Of a DNA stretch of 64,000 nucleotides, positions 53,499-63,500 are shown piece after piece (positions within the stretch are counted from its first letter, which is position 1; every line of letters begins with the position of its first letter). Origin of the DNA: JAJISK01 sp046759185 (GTDB taxonomy: Archaea > Thermoplasmatota > Thermoplasmata > RBG-16-68-12 > JAJISG01); assembly GCA_046759185.1 (NCBI GenBank), contig JBHIBO010000003.1, positions 24,319-88,318 of the forward strand, in the 5' to 3' direction. The notes beneath the pieces are model-generated. The model ran no database searches, was not told where the DNA came from, and saw nothing but the letters and a program-made list of their open reading frames with translations. The position numbers were made by a program, and so were the translations under genes.

Positions 53499-54455
53499 GT
53501 GACTGCAGCCGTGGAAGACCCTAGCATCCTCGCCATCGAGGCCACGGGCCTCGTGAAGACGTACGGGGACCTCCGGGCCGTGGACGACGTCGATCTGCGG
53601 GTCCCGACGGGGATCGTCTTCGCCCTCCTTGGACCGAACGGCGCGGGCAAGACCACGACCGTCGAGATCCTCGAAGGCCTGCGTCGGAGCACCTCCGGCT
53701 CTGCAAAGGTCCTCGGCCAGGACATCACTCGATCCTATGAGCGACTTCGACAAGTCGTCGGGATTCTTCCCCAGGACTTCGAGCCCTTCGATCGGTTGAC
53801 GCCGCGAGAACACATCCGATACTTCGCTGGCCTCTTCGGGAGGTCGCTGAGTAAGGAAGAGATGGCCGAGATCCTGGCCGAGGTCAGCCTTCGAGACCGC
53901 GCCGACGTTCAGGCCCGGAAACTGTCTGGCGGCGAAAAGCGCAAGCTGGGCATCGCCCTGGCCCTTGTCGGCAACCCTCGGCTTGTCTTCCTGGATGAGC
54001 CCACCACGGGCCTGGATCCCGCAGCACGACGCGACTTGTGGAGGGTCATCGAAGAGTTGCGCCAAGAAGCCCGGACGGTGGTGCTCACAACGCACTACAT
54101 CGAGGAGGCTGAGGCCTTGGCCGATGATGTCGCCATCATGGTGCGGGGGAAGATCATCGCATCCGGTTCCCCCACGAGCCTCCTGGACCAGTACACCGAC
54201 ACCAAGGAGATTCGCCTTGTCGGTGTCGGGGCGGAGAGTCTGAGCACCCTCACCGAGAGAGGCCTCACAGCGAGCTCCGACGGGGAGGACGTGATCGTTC
54301 AGACCGGCGCGAAGGACGATCTCAGCATGGTCTTCGGCCATATTAGCCAGGCGGGCCTGGCCTTTCGGGACGTGATCACGGAGCGACCCAGTCTGGAGGA
54401 CGTGTTCCTGACCCTCGTAGGAGCGCGGATCGAGGAGGGGGAGCTGAAACCATGA
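53499..54455 (+). CDS. ABC-2 type exporter ATP-binding protein
   Basis: 318 residues from GTG 53499 with GGAGGAG upstream. Walker A GPNGAGKTTT (about residue 48), Q-loop GILPQDFE, signature LSGGEKRKLGIALAL, Walker B LVFLDEPTTGLDP and H-loop TTHYIEEAE are all present. The C-terminal 80 residues are the domain common in drug- or polysaccharide-type exporters. It overlaps the permease gene by ATGA. Substrate not predictable. Confidence 0.92.
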   Translation: MTAAVEDPSILAIEATGLVKTYGDLRAVDDVDLRVPTGIVFALLGPNGAGKTTTVEILEGLRRSTSGSAKVLGQDITRSYERLRQVVGILPQDFEPFDRLTPREHIRYFAGLFGRSLSKEEMAEILAEVSLRDRADVQARKLSGGEKRKLGIALALVGNPRLVFLDEPTTGLDPAARRDLWRVIEELRQEARTVVLTTHYIEEAEALADDVAIMVRGKIIASGSPTSLLDQYTDTKEIRLVGVGAESLSTLTERGLTASSDGEDVIVQTGAKDDLSMVFGHISQAGLAFRDVITERPSLEDVFLTLVGARIEEGELKP

Positions 54456-55567
54456 GTCGGATCCTTGCAGATATGGTGGCGTGGGGGAAACAGTACCTCC
54501 GCTCTCCCATCGCCAGCTTCTTCACCCTGGCGTTCCCGGTCGTCCTTCTTCTCATCTTCGGAGCCGTCTTTGGCAATCCTGCGCAGATCACCCTTCAGGT
54601 TCACGCGCAGAACCTTGACAATGACTCCGGCCATAGCATGGCCTTGATTGACGCCATAAGCGCGACGGGAGTCGACCTCGTTATCGTCTCTCCCAGCGAG
54701 GACCTCACCACATTCATCCGTGAACAGTCCATCCCAGTGGCCCTCGAGATTCCGGAGGGATTCCACGCAGAGGTGGAGATCGCCAAGGCGGCGGGGAACC
54801 CCCTCGTCCATGCAGTGATCACCCTCCATGGCGACATGTCCAGTTCGGCTTTTCAGGCGGTTGAGGGAACCGTATCGGGAGCGGTGACTAGGCTCAACTT
54901 CGAACTCTCCAATGCGACGGCTGCTGTCGTTGTCGAGACTCAGGGCCTCGGAGACGGGTCCGCCCAGACGTCGGACTCCGCCCTTGGATTCTTCCTCCCG
55001 GGCATCATCGGGATAATGGTTCTCACGCCCATTTTCATGGTCTCGGCCATTGGCGCCGAGTACCGCACGAGACACTACTTCAAGCTCCTGGCGACGACAC
55101 CTCTTCGGAAGGGTGAGTATCTTCTGTCTCGGACCGCCTTCATTATCGGCCTGACTTTCATCTCCGCCTTCCTCATCATCCTCGTGGCCTGGCTCGTCTT
55201 CGGCGAACTGTTCGTCCTGACGCCCATCGCCATCGGTCTGATTGCCTCGGGAGCGGTTCTCTTCGTCGCCATCGGCATGGCCGTGGGCAGCCTGGCCAAG
55301 GATCCGGAAGCGGCCAGCGCCGTGGCCAACATCGTCTACTTCCCGATGATGTTCCTCACGGGGACCTTCTTCCCGCTGGAGGTCATGCCGGGATTCATCC
55401 AAACGGCCGCCCTGTTCCTGCCGTTGACCTACTTCAACAACGGGCTGCGGGACACCCTCGTCTTCGAGAACGTCGGCGGCGCGTTGGGGAACCTGGCGGT
55501 GGTTGCGGTCATCGCGGTGATCATCTTCGTGCTCGCCGCATGGTCGCTGAAGTGGCGGGCTGAGTAG
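54452..55567 (+). CDS. ABC-2 type exporter permease
   Basis: 371 residues. One N-terminal helix (IASFFTLAFPVVLLLIFGAVFG), a large extracytoplasmic domain of about 150 residues, then five helices in the ABC2_membrane arrangement. NIVYFPMMFLTGTFFPLEVMP is the family's conserved motif before the last helices. Forms a complete half-transporter pair with the upstream ATPase; a homodimeric exporter is expected. Confidence 0.9.
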   Translation: MSRILADMVAWGKQYLRSPIASFFTLAFPVVLLLIFGAVFGNPAQITLQVHAQNLDNDSGHSMALIDAISATGVDLVIVSPSEDLTTFIREQSIPVALEIPEGFHAEVEIAKAAGNPLVHAVITLHGDMSSSAFQAVEGTVSGAVTRLNFELSNATAAVVVETQGLGDGSAQTSDSALGFFLPGIIGIMVLTPIFMVSAIGAEYRTRHYFKLLATTPLRKGEYLLSRTAFIIGLTFISAFLIILVAWLVFGELFVLTPIAIGLIASGAVLFVAIGMAVGSLAKDPEAASAVANIVYFPMMFLTGTFFPLEVMPGFIQTAALFLPLTYFNNGLRDTLVFENVGGALGNLAVVAVIAVIIFVLAAWSLKWRAE

Positions 55568-55647
55568 GACTCGAGGCCGGCAGGCAGCTACCCTTTGGGG
55601 GATGTGGAGGGTCCTTCGCGGGGCCAGCGTGGCGTATGGTGACAAGA

Positions 55648-55654
55648 ATTAATA
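55648..55654 (+). promoter_or_regulatory. TATA-like box for the zinc-ribbon membrane protein
   Basis: ATTAATA is centred 27 bases before ATG 55678, predicting a leaderless transcript and choosing that ATG over GTG/ATG codons further upstream. Confidence 0.5.
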
Positions 55655-55677
55655 GCCAGGTCTCCAGTCCTCCGCCC

Positions 55678-56211
55678 ATGGCAACTGAGACAGCCGACGC
55701 TCTGACGGCTTACCAGCAGTCCGAAGCCCAGTCCGCACGTACCTTCGCTCTGGTGGGGGTGGTCTTCTATATCCTCGGGGCGGCCATCTGGGGGATCGCC
55801 ATCCTCTCGTCTCTCTTCGCACTCGGCTTCACGGGGATGCCCATGGGGTTCTTCTTCTTCCCTATCATTTTCCCGGGCGTCTTCGCTGCGGTCTCCATTG
55901 GTCTGGCCGTGTGGTCATGGATGACGCTTCAGAACATCGAGACCGGACGTTACACGGAGGCCCAGGCCCCCTCGTTGGTACTGGGGATTCTTGGAATCTT
56001 CTTCGCGTTGCTCATCGGGGGCGTCTTCCTTATCTTGGCGTACACGAAACTGGCCAACATCACCTCGGGGCGAGCGCCGCCCATCGTGATGGCCGCGCCA
56101 CCGCCGGCCGCCATGCCCCAACCCGCCGGACGGGTCTGCCCCAACTGCGGACGACCCATCCCCATGGATGCCAAGTTCTGCAACCATTGTGGCCACGAGC
56201 TGCCGGGCTAG
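55678..56211 (+). CDS. Multi-helix membrane protein with C-terminal zinc ribbon
   Basis: 177 residues from ATG 55678. Three hydrophobic regions (ALVGVVFYILGAAIWGIAIL, the FFFFPIIFPGVFAAVSIGLAVW block, and LVLGILGIFFALLIGGVFLIL) give three or four helices. A Pro/Ala linker follows, then a zinc ribbon with CPNCG and CNHCG at the C-terminus. Such zinc-ribbon membrane proteins are common in archaea and lack assigned functions. Confidence 0.75.
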   Translation: MATETADALTAYQQSEAQSARTFALVGVVFYILGAAIWGIAILSSLFALGFTGMPMGFFFFPIIFPGVFAAVSIGLAVWSWMTLQNIETGRYTEAQAPSLVLGILGIFFALLIGGVFLILAYTKLANITSGRAPPIVMAAPPPAAMPQPAGRVCPNCGRPIPMDAKFCNHCGHELPG

Positions 56212-56220
56212 CTGCAGGAC

Positions 56221-58941
56221 CTATTCCTGGGATTCGCGGAGGAGATTCCGCAAGACGGTCGGCAGGATTCCCCCGTTTCGGTAGTAGTCCGCCTCGACGG
56301 GCGAGTCGACTCGGGCGTGGACGGTGAAGGAGGTCGTCTGGTCCTCCCCCTCGGCCCGGACCGTGAGTTTCTGGCCGGGCCGGAGGTCGTCGTTCAGGCC
56401 CTCGATAGCGAACTCCTCATGCCCCGTCAACCCCAAGGCCTCGACTCCCTCCCCCTCCTTGAACTGGAGGGGCAGCACACCCATGCCGATCAGGTTGCTC
56501 CGGTGGATGCGCTCGTAACCCTCCGCGATGACCGCCTTCACTCCCAGGAGGAGGCTCCCCTTCGCCGCCCAATCCCGGGAACTGCCGGAGCCGTATTCCT
56601 TCCCGGCGAGCACAAGGAGGGGGATGCCCTCCGCCCGGTACCGCTCCGCGGCCTCGAAGATGCTCATTTCCTCCCCTGACGGAAAGTGGAGCGTGACCCC
56701 TCCCTCGGTCCCGGGGAGAAGCAGGTTTCTCAACCGCAGGTTGGCGAAAGTCCCTCGGGTCATCACCCGGTCGTTCCCCCGCCGGGATCCGTAGGAGTTG
56801 AAGTCAGACGGATGGACCCCTCTCTCGACGAGGTACTGCCCCGCGGGGCTCTCCGCCGGGAAGGCACCTGCGGGGGAGATGTGGTCCGTGGTCACCGAGT
56901 CCCCAAGGAGGGCGATGACGCGGGCGCCTCGAATCGGCTGGACGGGCCCGGGTTCCGGGGCCAGGTCCTGGAAGAAGGGCGGCTCCCGGATGTAGGTGGA
57001 TTCCGGATCCCAGGGGTAGACGGCCTCGTCGGTGCCCTCGATGGCGTTCCAGGTCTCGTTGCCGGTGAACACCGAGGCGTAGCGGTCCCGGAACTGCTCG
57101 GCCGTGATGGCTGCGTCCATGACCTCCTGGATCTCCGCCTGCGTCGGCCAGATGTCACGCAGATAGACCGGCCCTCCGTCCTTCCCCGTCCCCAAGGGTT
57201 CCCGGGTCAGGTCCACCGTCGTCGAACCGGCCAGGGCGTAGGCGACCACCAGGGGCGGCGAGGCGAGGTAGCTCGCCTGGACTTGGTTGTGGATGCGCCC
57301 CTCGAAGTTTCGGTTGCCGCTGAGGACCGCCGCCGCCACGAGGTCTCCCTCCACGACGGCCTCGGACACCTCGGGGGGCAGGGGCCCGCTGTTGCCGATG
57401 CAGGTCGTGCATCCGTACCCCACGAGGTAGAAGCCGAGCTGCTCGAGGTCGTCGGTCAGGCCGGAGGCGTTCAGGTAGGCGGTGACCACGCCCGAGCCGG
57501 GTGCGAGGCTCGTCTTCACGTACGGGGGGACGCGAAGCCCCGCCTGCACTGCCTTCCGGGCTAGTAGTCCCGCGGCCAACATCACGGAGGGATTCGACGT
57601 GTTCGTGCAGCTCGTGATGGCCGCAATGGCCACGGCCCCGTGTCCCAGCGCGTAGCGTGCCCCGTTGTCCTTGACCTCGACCGTCCGGTCTAGGGCGCTG
57701 GCGTCGAGGGCAAAACCTCGCTCGGCGACGGGAGCCGTCAGCGAACCCGCGAAGGCCTCCTTCATCCGCGAGAGGCTCACGCGGTCGTGGGGCCGTTTCG
57801 GGCCCGCCAGGCTCGGCTCCACCGAGCCGAGGTCCAGGGCGAGGGTCTCCGTGAACGCGGGGTCGGGGGTCTCCTCCGTGCGAAAGAGGCCTTGGGCCTT
57901 CGCGTACCGCTCGACCAGTCCCACCTGGCCCGGACTGCGTCCCGTGAAGCGCAGATACTCCAACGTGCGCTCGTCCATGGGGAAGTAGCTGATGGTCGTC
58001 CCTTGCTCTGGCGCCATGTTGCTGATGGTGGCGCGGTCGGGGACGCGCATGCTCGCGATGCCGTCCCCGTAGAACTCCACGAACTTCCCGACGACCCCCT
58101 TCTCCCGGAGCATCTCGGTGACCGTGAGGACGACGTCGGTGGCCGTGGCCCCTTCTGCCAGCTCTCCTCGCAGTTCGAAGCCCACGACCTCCGGGGTCAA
58201 CAGGGAGACGGGCTCTCCGAGCATGGCGGCTTCGGCTTCGATGCCTCCGACGCCCCAGCCCACCACCCCCAGGCCGTTGATCATCGGGGTGTGGGAGTCC
58301 GTCCCCACGAGGCTGTCTGGATAGGCCACGAGGCCCGCTGCCTCCTCGCGAAGGGCCACCACGGAGGCCAGGTATTCCAGGTTTACCTGGTGCACGATGC
58401 CCGTGGCCGGGGGGACGACCCGAAGATCCGCGAAGGCGTTTTGGCCCCAGTGAAGGAACTCGTAGCGCTCCCGGTTGCGCCGGAACTCGTACTCGGAGTT
58501 GAGCTGGAGGGCCTCATGAACGCCGTAGCGATCGACCTGGACGGAGTGGTCGACGACCAGGTCCACGGGCACCTGGGGATTGATGAGAGAGGGGTCGGCC
58601 CCGAGGCGATCCATGGCGGAGCGCATGGCTGCCAGGTCGACGAGGCTGGGGACGCCCGTGAAGTCCTGCAGGATGACGCGGGCCGGTCTGAAGGGCACCT
58701 CGGCCCGGCGGAGGTTCGTAGCGCGCCACCCGGCGAGGTTCCGGATATCCTCCTCAGTGACGGCGAAGCCGTCTTCGTTGCGCAGGAGGGACTCGAGGAG
58801 AACTCGGATTGAGTACGGAAGTCGCGCCATCTCGGCAATCCCATGTTCCTCCAGCTGGGCAAGGCGGTACAGGCGCGCCTTTCCAGTGCCCGTATCAAAG
58901 CTGGCTTCGGCGCCGAAGGAGTTCGCGTTTGTCTTCGCCAT
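56221..58941 (-). CDS. acnA: Aconitate hydratase A
   Basis: 906 residues, the size of AcnA/IRP-type aconitases. It interconverts citrate and isocitrate using a 4Fe-4S cluster; cluster cysteines are in ITSCTNTSNPSV (about residue 444) and YGCTTCIGNSGPL (about 510). The swivel domain contains SGSSRDWAAKG. A minus-strand CTTATTAAG box around 59002-59010 supports ATG 58941. It belongs with the citrate synthase at 32600 in the citric acid cycle. Confidence 0.93.
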   Translation of the reverse strand: MAKTNANSFGAEASFDTGTGKARLYRLAQLEEHGIAEMARLPYSIRVLLESLLRNEDGFAVTEEDIRNLAGWRATNLRRAEVPFRPARVILQDFTGVPSLVDLAAMRSAMDRLGADPSLINPQVPVDLVVDHSVQVDRYGVHEALQLNSEYEFRRNRERYEFLHWGQNAFADLRVVPPATGIVHQVNLEYLASVVALREEAAGLVAYPDSLVGTDSHTPMINGLGVVGWGVGGIEAEAAMLGEPVSLLTPEVVGFELRGELAEGATATDVVLTVTEMLREKGVVGKFVEFYGDGIASMRVPDRATISNMAPEQGTTISYFPMDERTLEYLRFTGRSPGQVGLVERYAKAQGLFRTEETPDPAFTETLALDLGSVEPSLAGPKRPHDRVSLSRMKEAFAGSLTAPVAERGFALDASALDRTVEVKDNGARYALGHGAVAIAAITSCTNTSNPSVMLAAGLLARKAVQAGLRVPPYVKTSLAPGSGVVTAYLNASGLTDDLEQLGFYLVGYGCTTCIGNSGPLPPEVSEAVVEGDLVAAAVLSGNRNFEGRIHNQVQASYLASPPLVVAYALAGSTTVDLTREPLGTGKDGGPVYLRDIWPTQAEIQEVMDAAITAEQFRDRYASVFTGNETWNAIEGTDEAVYPWDPESTYIREPPFFQDLAPEPGPVQPIRGARVIALLGDSVTTDHISPAGAFPAESPAGQYLVERGVHPSDFNSYGSRRGNDRVMTRGTFANLRLRNLLLPGTEGGVTLHFPSGEEMSIFEAAERYRAEGIPLLVLAGKEYGSGSSRDWAAKGSLLLGVKAVIAEGYERIHRSNLIGMGVLPLQFKEGEGVEALGLTGHEEFAIEGLNDDLRPGQKLTVRAEGEDQTTSFTVHARVDSPVEADYYRNGGILPTVLRNLLRESQE

Positions 58942-59004
58942 GATGCCCTACCTCCGACCGCCAGTGCGGTCCCTTCGCAGGCGAGAAATCACCGGGGCCC
59001 CTTC

Positions 59005-59172
59005 TTAATAAGGTTCGTGCGAAGCCGCCGAGGTCGATCCTAGGGGGAGGGTGTTTTTGACGAGGCGACCGGACTTCCAGACGTCGCTGATGTTCGCTGG
59101 ATCCGTCAGAACGGCAACGTCCGAGACCGGGTCCGCCGTGACCCCCAGGATATCAGCGTCGTATCCTTCCTG
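59005..59172 (-). pseudogene. Remnant of an amidohydrolase C-terminus
   Basis: Directly after the stop of the oxidase-like gene, and in the same frame, 55 codons read GYDADILGVTADPVSDVAVL, then TDPANISDVWKSGRLVKN, and end at a TAA (59005-59007). That is the standard C-terminal end of imidazolonepropionase-like amidohydrolases (GxDADIL...DPxxDI...VxxxGRxVK). No catalytic domain is present and no start codon exists, so this is a 3' relic left by a deletion or recombination. The aconitase promoter overlaps its end. Confidence 0.6.
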
Positions 59173-60408
59173 TCAGGCAGACGACTGGGACGATCCTCCT
59201 CCGCTGGCCCCTAGTCGTGTGACCATCGTCAGGACCCCCAGGATCACGCCAATGCCCATGAAGATGGCCCCCACGCGCATGTCCTGGGTGATCTTCAGGA
59301 GGAAGAAGACGAGGATGCCCAGATTGAGGAGCAGGATGGCCATCGGTTCCCACGTTGCCAGGATGTGTCGCACATCCTGGGTACGCGCGGAATAGAGGCC
59401 GAGCAGGAGGTTCGTCATCATCCCGACAAACGCCGCATGCACGAAGATGGCCCCGAACCAGGGCGGGAAGAGTTCGGGGTTTGGGAAGAGCACGAAGGCA
59501 GCGTAGGCGAAGAGGATCAGGAAGATGATCAGCCAGATGGTGCCGTAGAAGGACCAGGCCGTGGGATGGGCTCGGAGCGGGTTCTGGGCTAACGCCAGCC
59601 GGCCCATCCTCGCCAGGAACAACCCCAGGCCTAGGAAGAGGAGGATGACGAACACGAGGGTCACCTCCTGGGGGAGGCTGAAGATGATGAAGATGGGAAC
59701 CATCAGCGCTGCGATGATCCAGGCGAGGGCCTGCACCAGGCCCGCTCCGGTCCAGCGCTTGTTGGCGTCCTTCCTTACAAACCCCTCCACGATGGCCGCG
59801 GCCGCCAGGAAGAGGTACGTGTCCATCAGGCCGGCGTGCGTGCCAATCCGGTCCAGGCCAGGGATGAAGAGGCCCACGATGTGCTCCAGTCCGAGGAGCA
59901 CGCCGAAGAGGGCCCCCACGGCCACCACCAGGAGGGCGCCCATAATCAAGAGATGCACGGTGGTCACGACGGCCTGGCGGCGAAGCTGGACAAGGGACCA
60001 GATAAAGGCCGCCCAGATGGCCCCGGCCGCCAACACCCCGAAGGTCGGCAGGAGGAAGAAGACCGGACCAGCTTGGGAAAATGCCAAGCCGAAGCTGATG
60101 ATGTAGCCACCAAAGGCGATGATGGCGGCCCAGGCGAGGACCCCGACCCCCCGAACGTAGGAGCCCGAGACCTCCCGCTGCCCCGTGTACACCCAGATCA
60201 GGAGGCCAATCACCGACAGGGTGATCCAGCCGATGGTACCCGCGTGGAGATGCATGAGAACCTGCCACCGCGGGATCACGGCCCCATCAGGCGTCAGGGC
60301 GTTGTCGAATCCGAAGAAGATGTTAATCAAGAACAGCAGCGCGGATCCGAGAAAAAGGATCTTTAGCGTATTCCATACCGAGGGATTGCTTACCGGCGCG
60401 AGAGTCAT
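59173..60408 (-). CDS. Polytopic membrane protein related to heme-copper oxidase subunit I
   Basis: 411 residues with about eleven or twelve membrane helices and almost no loops. Conserved His residues lie in helices: LMHLHAGTIGWITL (about residue 52), VHLLIMG, THAGLMDTYLFL and IFVHAAFVGMM. The pattern resembles catalytic-subunit homologues of the cbb3/NOR or NnrS type, although a full set of heme and copper ligands and the HPEVY motif of true oxidases are not visible. A heme-binding or nitric-oxide-related role is plausible; oxidase activity is not supported. ATG 60408 is nearly leaderless. Confidence 0.65.
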   Translation of the reverse strand: MTLAPVSNPSVWNTLKILFLGSALLFLINIFFGFDNALTPDGAVIPRWQVLMHLHAGTIGWITLSVIGLLIWVYTGQREVSGSYVRGVGVLAWAAIIAFGGYIISFGLAFSQAGPVFFLLPTFGVLAAGAIWAAFIWSLVQLRRQAVVTTVHLLIMGALLVVAVGALFGVLLGLEHIVGLFIPGLDRIGTHAGLMDTYLFLAAAAIVEGFVRKDANKRWTGAGLVQALAWIIAALMVPIFIIFSLPQEVTLVFVILLFLGLGLFLARMGRLALAQNPLRAHPTAWSFYGTIWLIIFLILFAYAAFVLFPNPELFPPWFGAIFVHAAFVGMMTNLLLGLYSARTQDVRHILATWEPMAILLLNLGILVFFLLKITQDMRVGAIFMGIGVILGVLTMVTRLGASGGGSSQSSA

Positions 60409-60441
60409 GTCTCCCCCCCTTCCGCCGGGGATAGACCGACC

Positions 60442-60448
60442 CTATATC
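60442..60448 (-). promoter_or_regulatory. TATA-like box for the oxidase-like gene
   Basis: GATATAG on the minus strand is centred 37 bases before ATG 60408, consistent with a leader of about 10 bases. The 191-base gap to the divergent surface-protein gene also holds a plus-strand CTTTAA near 60545-60550. Confidence 0.4.
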
Positions 60449-60599
60449 AACGTTATCATGGCGGTTCCTCGCGAGCCCAAGCGCGCGTTTCGAAGGTCCC
60501 GGATTCCTGGGCCCAGTATCAGGCCCGATAACCGGATTGATACGCTTTAAGGCCGGGGAACCCACCGGCTTGGTCCAGGAACGGTGGGACGTGACCTCC

Positions 60600-63500
60600 A
60601 TGACCTTTCCTGAGACCTCTCCTTCGCCAGCGAAAGCACGTGTGATCTGGATCGCCGCTCTGCTCCTGGGCTCGGGCCTGTGGTTCCTGACGGCCTCCGC
60701 CTGGGCGAGCGACGGCTTTTTCGCGGGTCCTCACACAGACGCGGGCCTCGACACGGACGCGGATAACCGGTACGAGTTCCTCCAGGTGAACGTCACCGTG
60801 AGCGTCACCGTGGGAGGCGCATTCACCGTCGTGGGTAGGCTGTACGATTCCCCTGGCATTACGTTTATCACGAACAATTCCACGGCCTTCATAGGCGGTC
60901 TGGGTCTCCATGTAGTGACCCTCAACTTCGAGGGTCCTGACATATTCCTATCTCGGGTCGACGGCCCGTATCGGGTCACCCTGGATCTCCTGAACGACTT
61001 TCTGGTCCCGGTGGACTTCGACCTCCACGTTACGGGCCCCTACAGCCACGTTTCCTTCGGGCCGGTCTTTGCCTTCACGCCACCCCACACCGACGTGGGC
61101 CTTGACACAGACGGGGACTCTCTCTACAACTTCATCCAGGTGAACGTCTCAGCGAACACCTCGCTACCCGGTCTCTTCTTCGTCTTCGGCGGAATCTTCT
61201 CCTCGGGGATCATGGACTTCAAGATCCAGGTCCTCAACCTGACCGCCGGGGACCACATCCTCCCCATCAACTTCAGTGGAGTCGGCGCCTTCATCAGCGG
61301 GAACGACGGCCCCTACGACATCCTCCTCTCGGCAAGCGTGGTCGCCTGCGGTCGGGACCCGGGTCCCGGTGATGCCAGCAACCACACCACAGCCGCCTAC
61401 TTCTTCACCGAGTTTGAGACTGCGATCAAGCGGGATCTCACCGGAAGTGTGACCAACCGGAGCACCGGGACGCCGGTGGCGGACGAGACCGTTTGGCTCG
61501 CCAACGAGACCCACCGCTGGCTTACCCAATTCCAGACCAATGCGACGGGCAACTTCAGCTTCGTCGCCTTCGAGGGCGACTTCGTCCTCATGGCCGGGGC
61601 GGACGGGCTGCAGGATCAGGCCGTCCCGATCACCATCGCGGGCGACACGAACGTCGACGTCAACCTGACCGAGGAACCGGCCGATGCCGGCGACATCGAC
61701 ATCACCCTCACGGACTGGGGCAACCTCACCATGAACGCGGTCCGGACGGGCTATCTGGACAACCAGAGCCAGCGATTCATGGTCGACCAGTTCGTGGGCA
61801 ACGGGGATCTCTTCGCCGACGCCAGCGAATCCATGGTCTGGGCCGATGTCTTCCTCGGCTGCTTCCCCACTTTCAACGACACGACGGGGGTGTTCGAGGT
61901 GGATGGCATTGGCTTCCAGCTGAACGGGACGTTCGGGGTTGACTCGGACGTCTCGGGGCCGGTGACCTCCACCGCGCCCATCGTCATGACCCAGGACGGC
62001 AACTTCACGGCGAAGAGTCCGGTCCTGGCCAGCCCGACCCACCAGATCCTCGCGAACGTCACCTACGACAACGAGAACGACACGGAAGTCTTCACGCTGA
62101 CCCTCCCGAAGGCCTGGGTCCTGGAGAGCTTCTGGGCCCCGACCAACGTCACCGTGAGCGGCCTCAACAACAACACGGTCACCGTGGATCCATTGGGACG
62201 GCCGTCGGGCGGACCTCGAGCCGTCGACGTCTTCCTGAACGCGACGCTGGACACGACGCCGCCCGCAGTGAGCAACGTCTCTGCCGCCCCTGACCCCCAG
62301 GAAGTCTCTGGGACGGTCACCGTCAGCGCCGACGTCACGGATAATGCGGGCGTTAACGCCGTCTGGGTGAACATCACCGACCCGTCGGGCGGGACCGTAT
62401 GCAACTGCTCCATGGCAACGGCCGGTGGCGGCACCTACACCTACGCGGCCGCCTTCGGCAGCCTCGGGCAGTACAACTTCACCGTGTGGGCAGAGGATGA
62501 TGCGAGCCTCTTCACCTCCGTTTCCAGGAACTTCACCATGCAGGACACGACCCCGCCGGTAGCGGGTGTCCCCACGGCCACCCCCGATCCCCAAGAGGCG
62601 GGCTCGAGTGTCGCCTTCTCGGTGACCGTCTCAGACAACTTCCAGGTCGACACCGTGACTATCGCCATCGTGGATCCTGACTCCAGCCCGGTAGGCAACT
62701 TCACCATGTCCTTCGCGGGCGGGGAGTGGAACTACGCCCAGGCCTTCGTCAAGCTCGGCCTCTACACGATGACGGTGTGGGCCAACGACACCTCGGGCAA
62801 CCTCGCCTCCAACGGCGGGACCTTCACCATCGCGGACACCAGCGCTCCCCAGATCCACGAGATCTCCGCCACCCCGGATCCCCAGGAGGTCTTCGGGTCC
62901 GTAGCCCTTCTGGCGATCGTCTCGGACAACTCCGGCGTGGCCGAGGTCCGGGCGAACATCACCGACCCCGGTGGGTCGACAGTCGGAAACTTCAGCATGA
63001 GTGACCTCGGTGGCGGGCAGTACTCCTACGCCGCTGCCTACGGCATCCTCGGCACCTACGGCTACACCGTCTGGGCCGAGGACGATGGCGGCCTGTTCAG
63101 CTCCGCCTCCGGCACGTTCCTCATCCAAGACACCACCCTACCGACCATCGGCTCTCCTTCCGCCACGCCGAGTCCCCAGGAGGCGGGGCAGACCGTGGAC
63201 TTCTCTGTCGCCGTCTCGGACAACTTCGCCGTGGACGCCGTCACGATCGCCATCCGCGACCCCGCCGCTGCCCTCCTCGGGAACTTCACCATGACCAAGG
63301 TCAGCGGGAACTACACCTACTCCGAGGCTTTCACGGACACCGGCACCTACACCTACACGGTCTGGGCCTCCGACACCTCCGGAAACATCGACTCCCGCGG
63401 AGGCCAGTTCACGGTGCAGGACACGACGCCGCCCCAGGTAACGGCCGCCTCGGCGGACCCGGATCCCCAGGAGGCGGGCTTCGGCTTGACCCTCACGGCC

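Noticed and set aside
54299..55645. 448-codon minus-strand frame
   Set aside because: Antisense to the ABC permease; very hydrophilic repetitive composition and no start signal.
57787..58812. 341-codon plus-strand frame
   Set aside because: Antisense to aconitase, whose motifs are intact throughout; composition is shadow-like.
61164..62594. 476-codon minus-strand frame under the surface protein
   Set aside because: The plus-strand frame has a signal peptide, domains and repeats; the antisense frame mirrors the codon bias.
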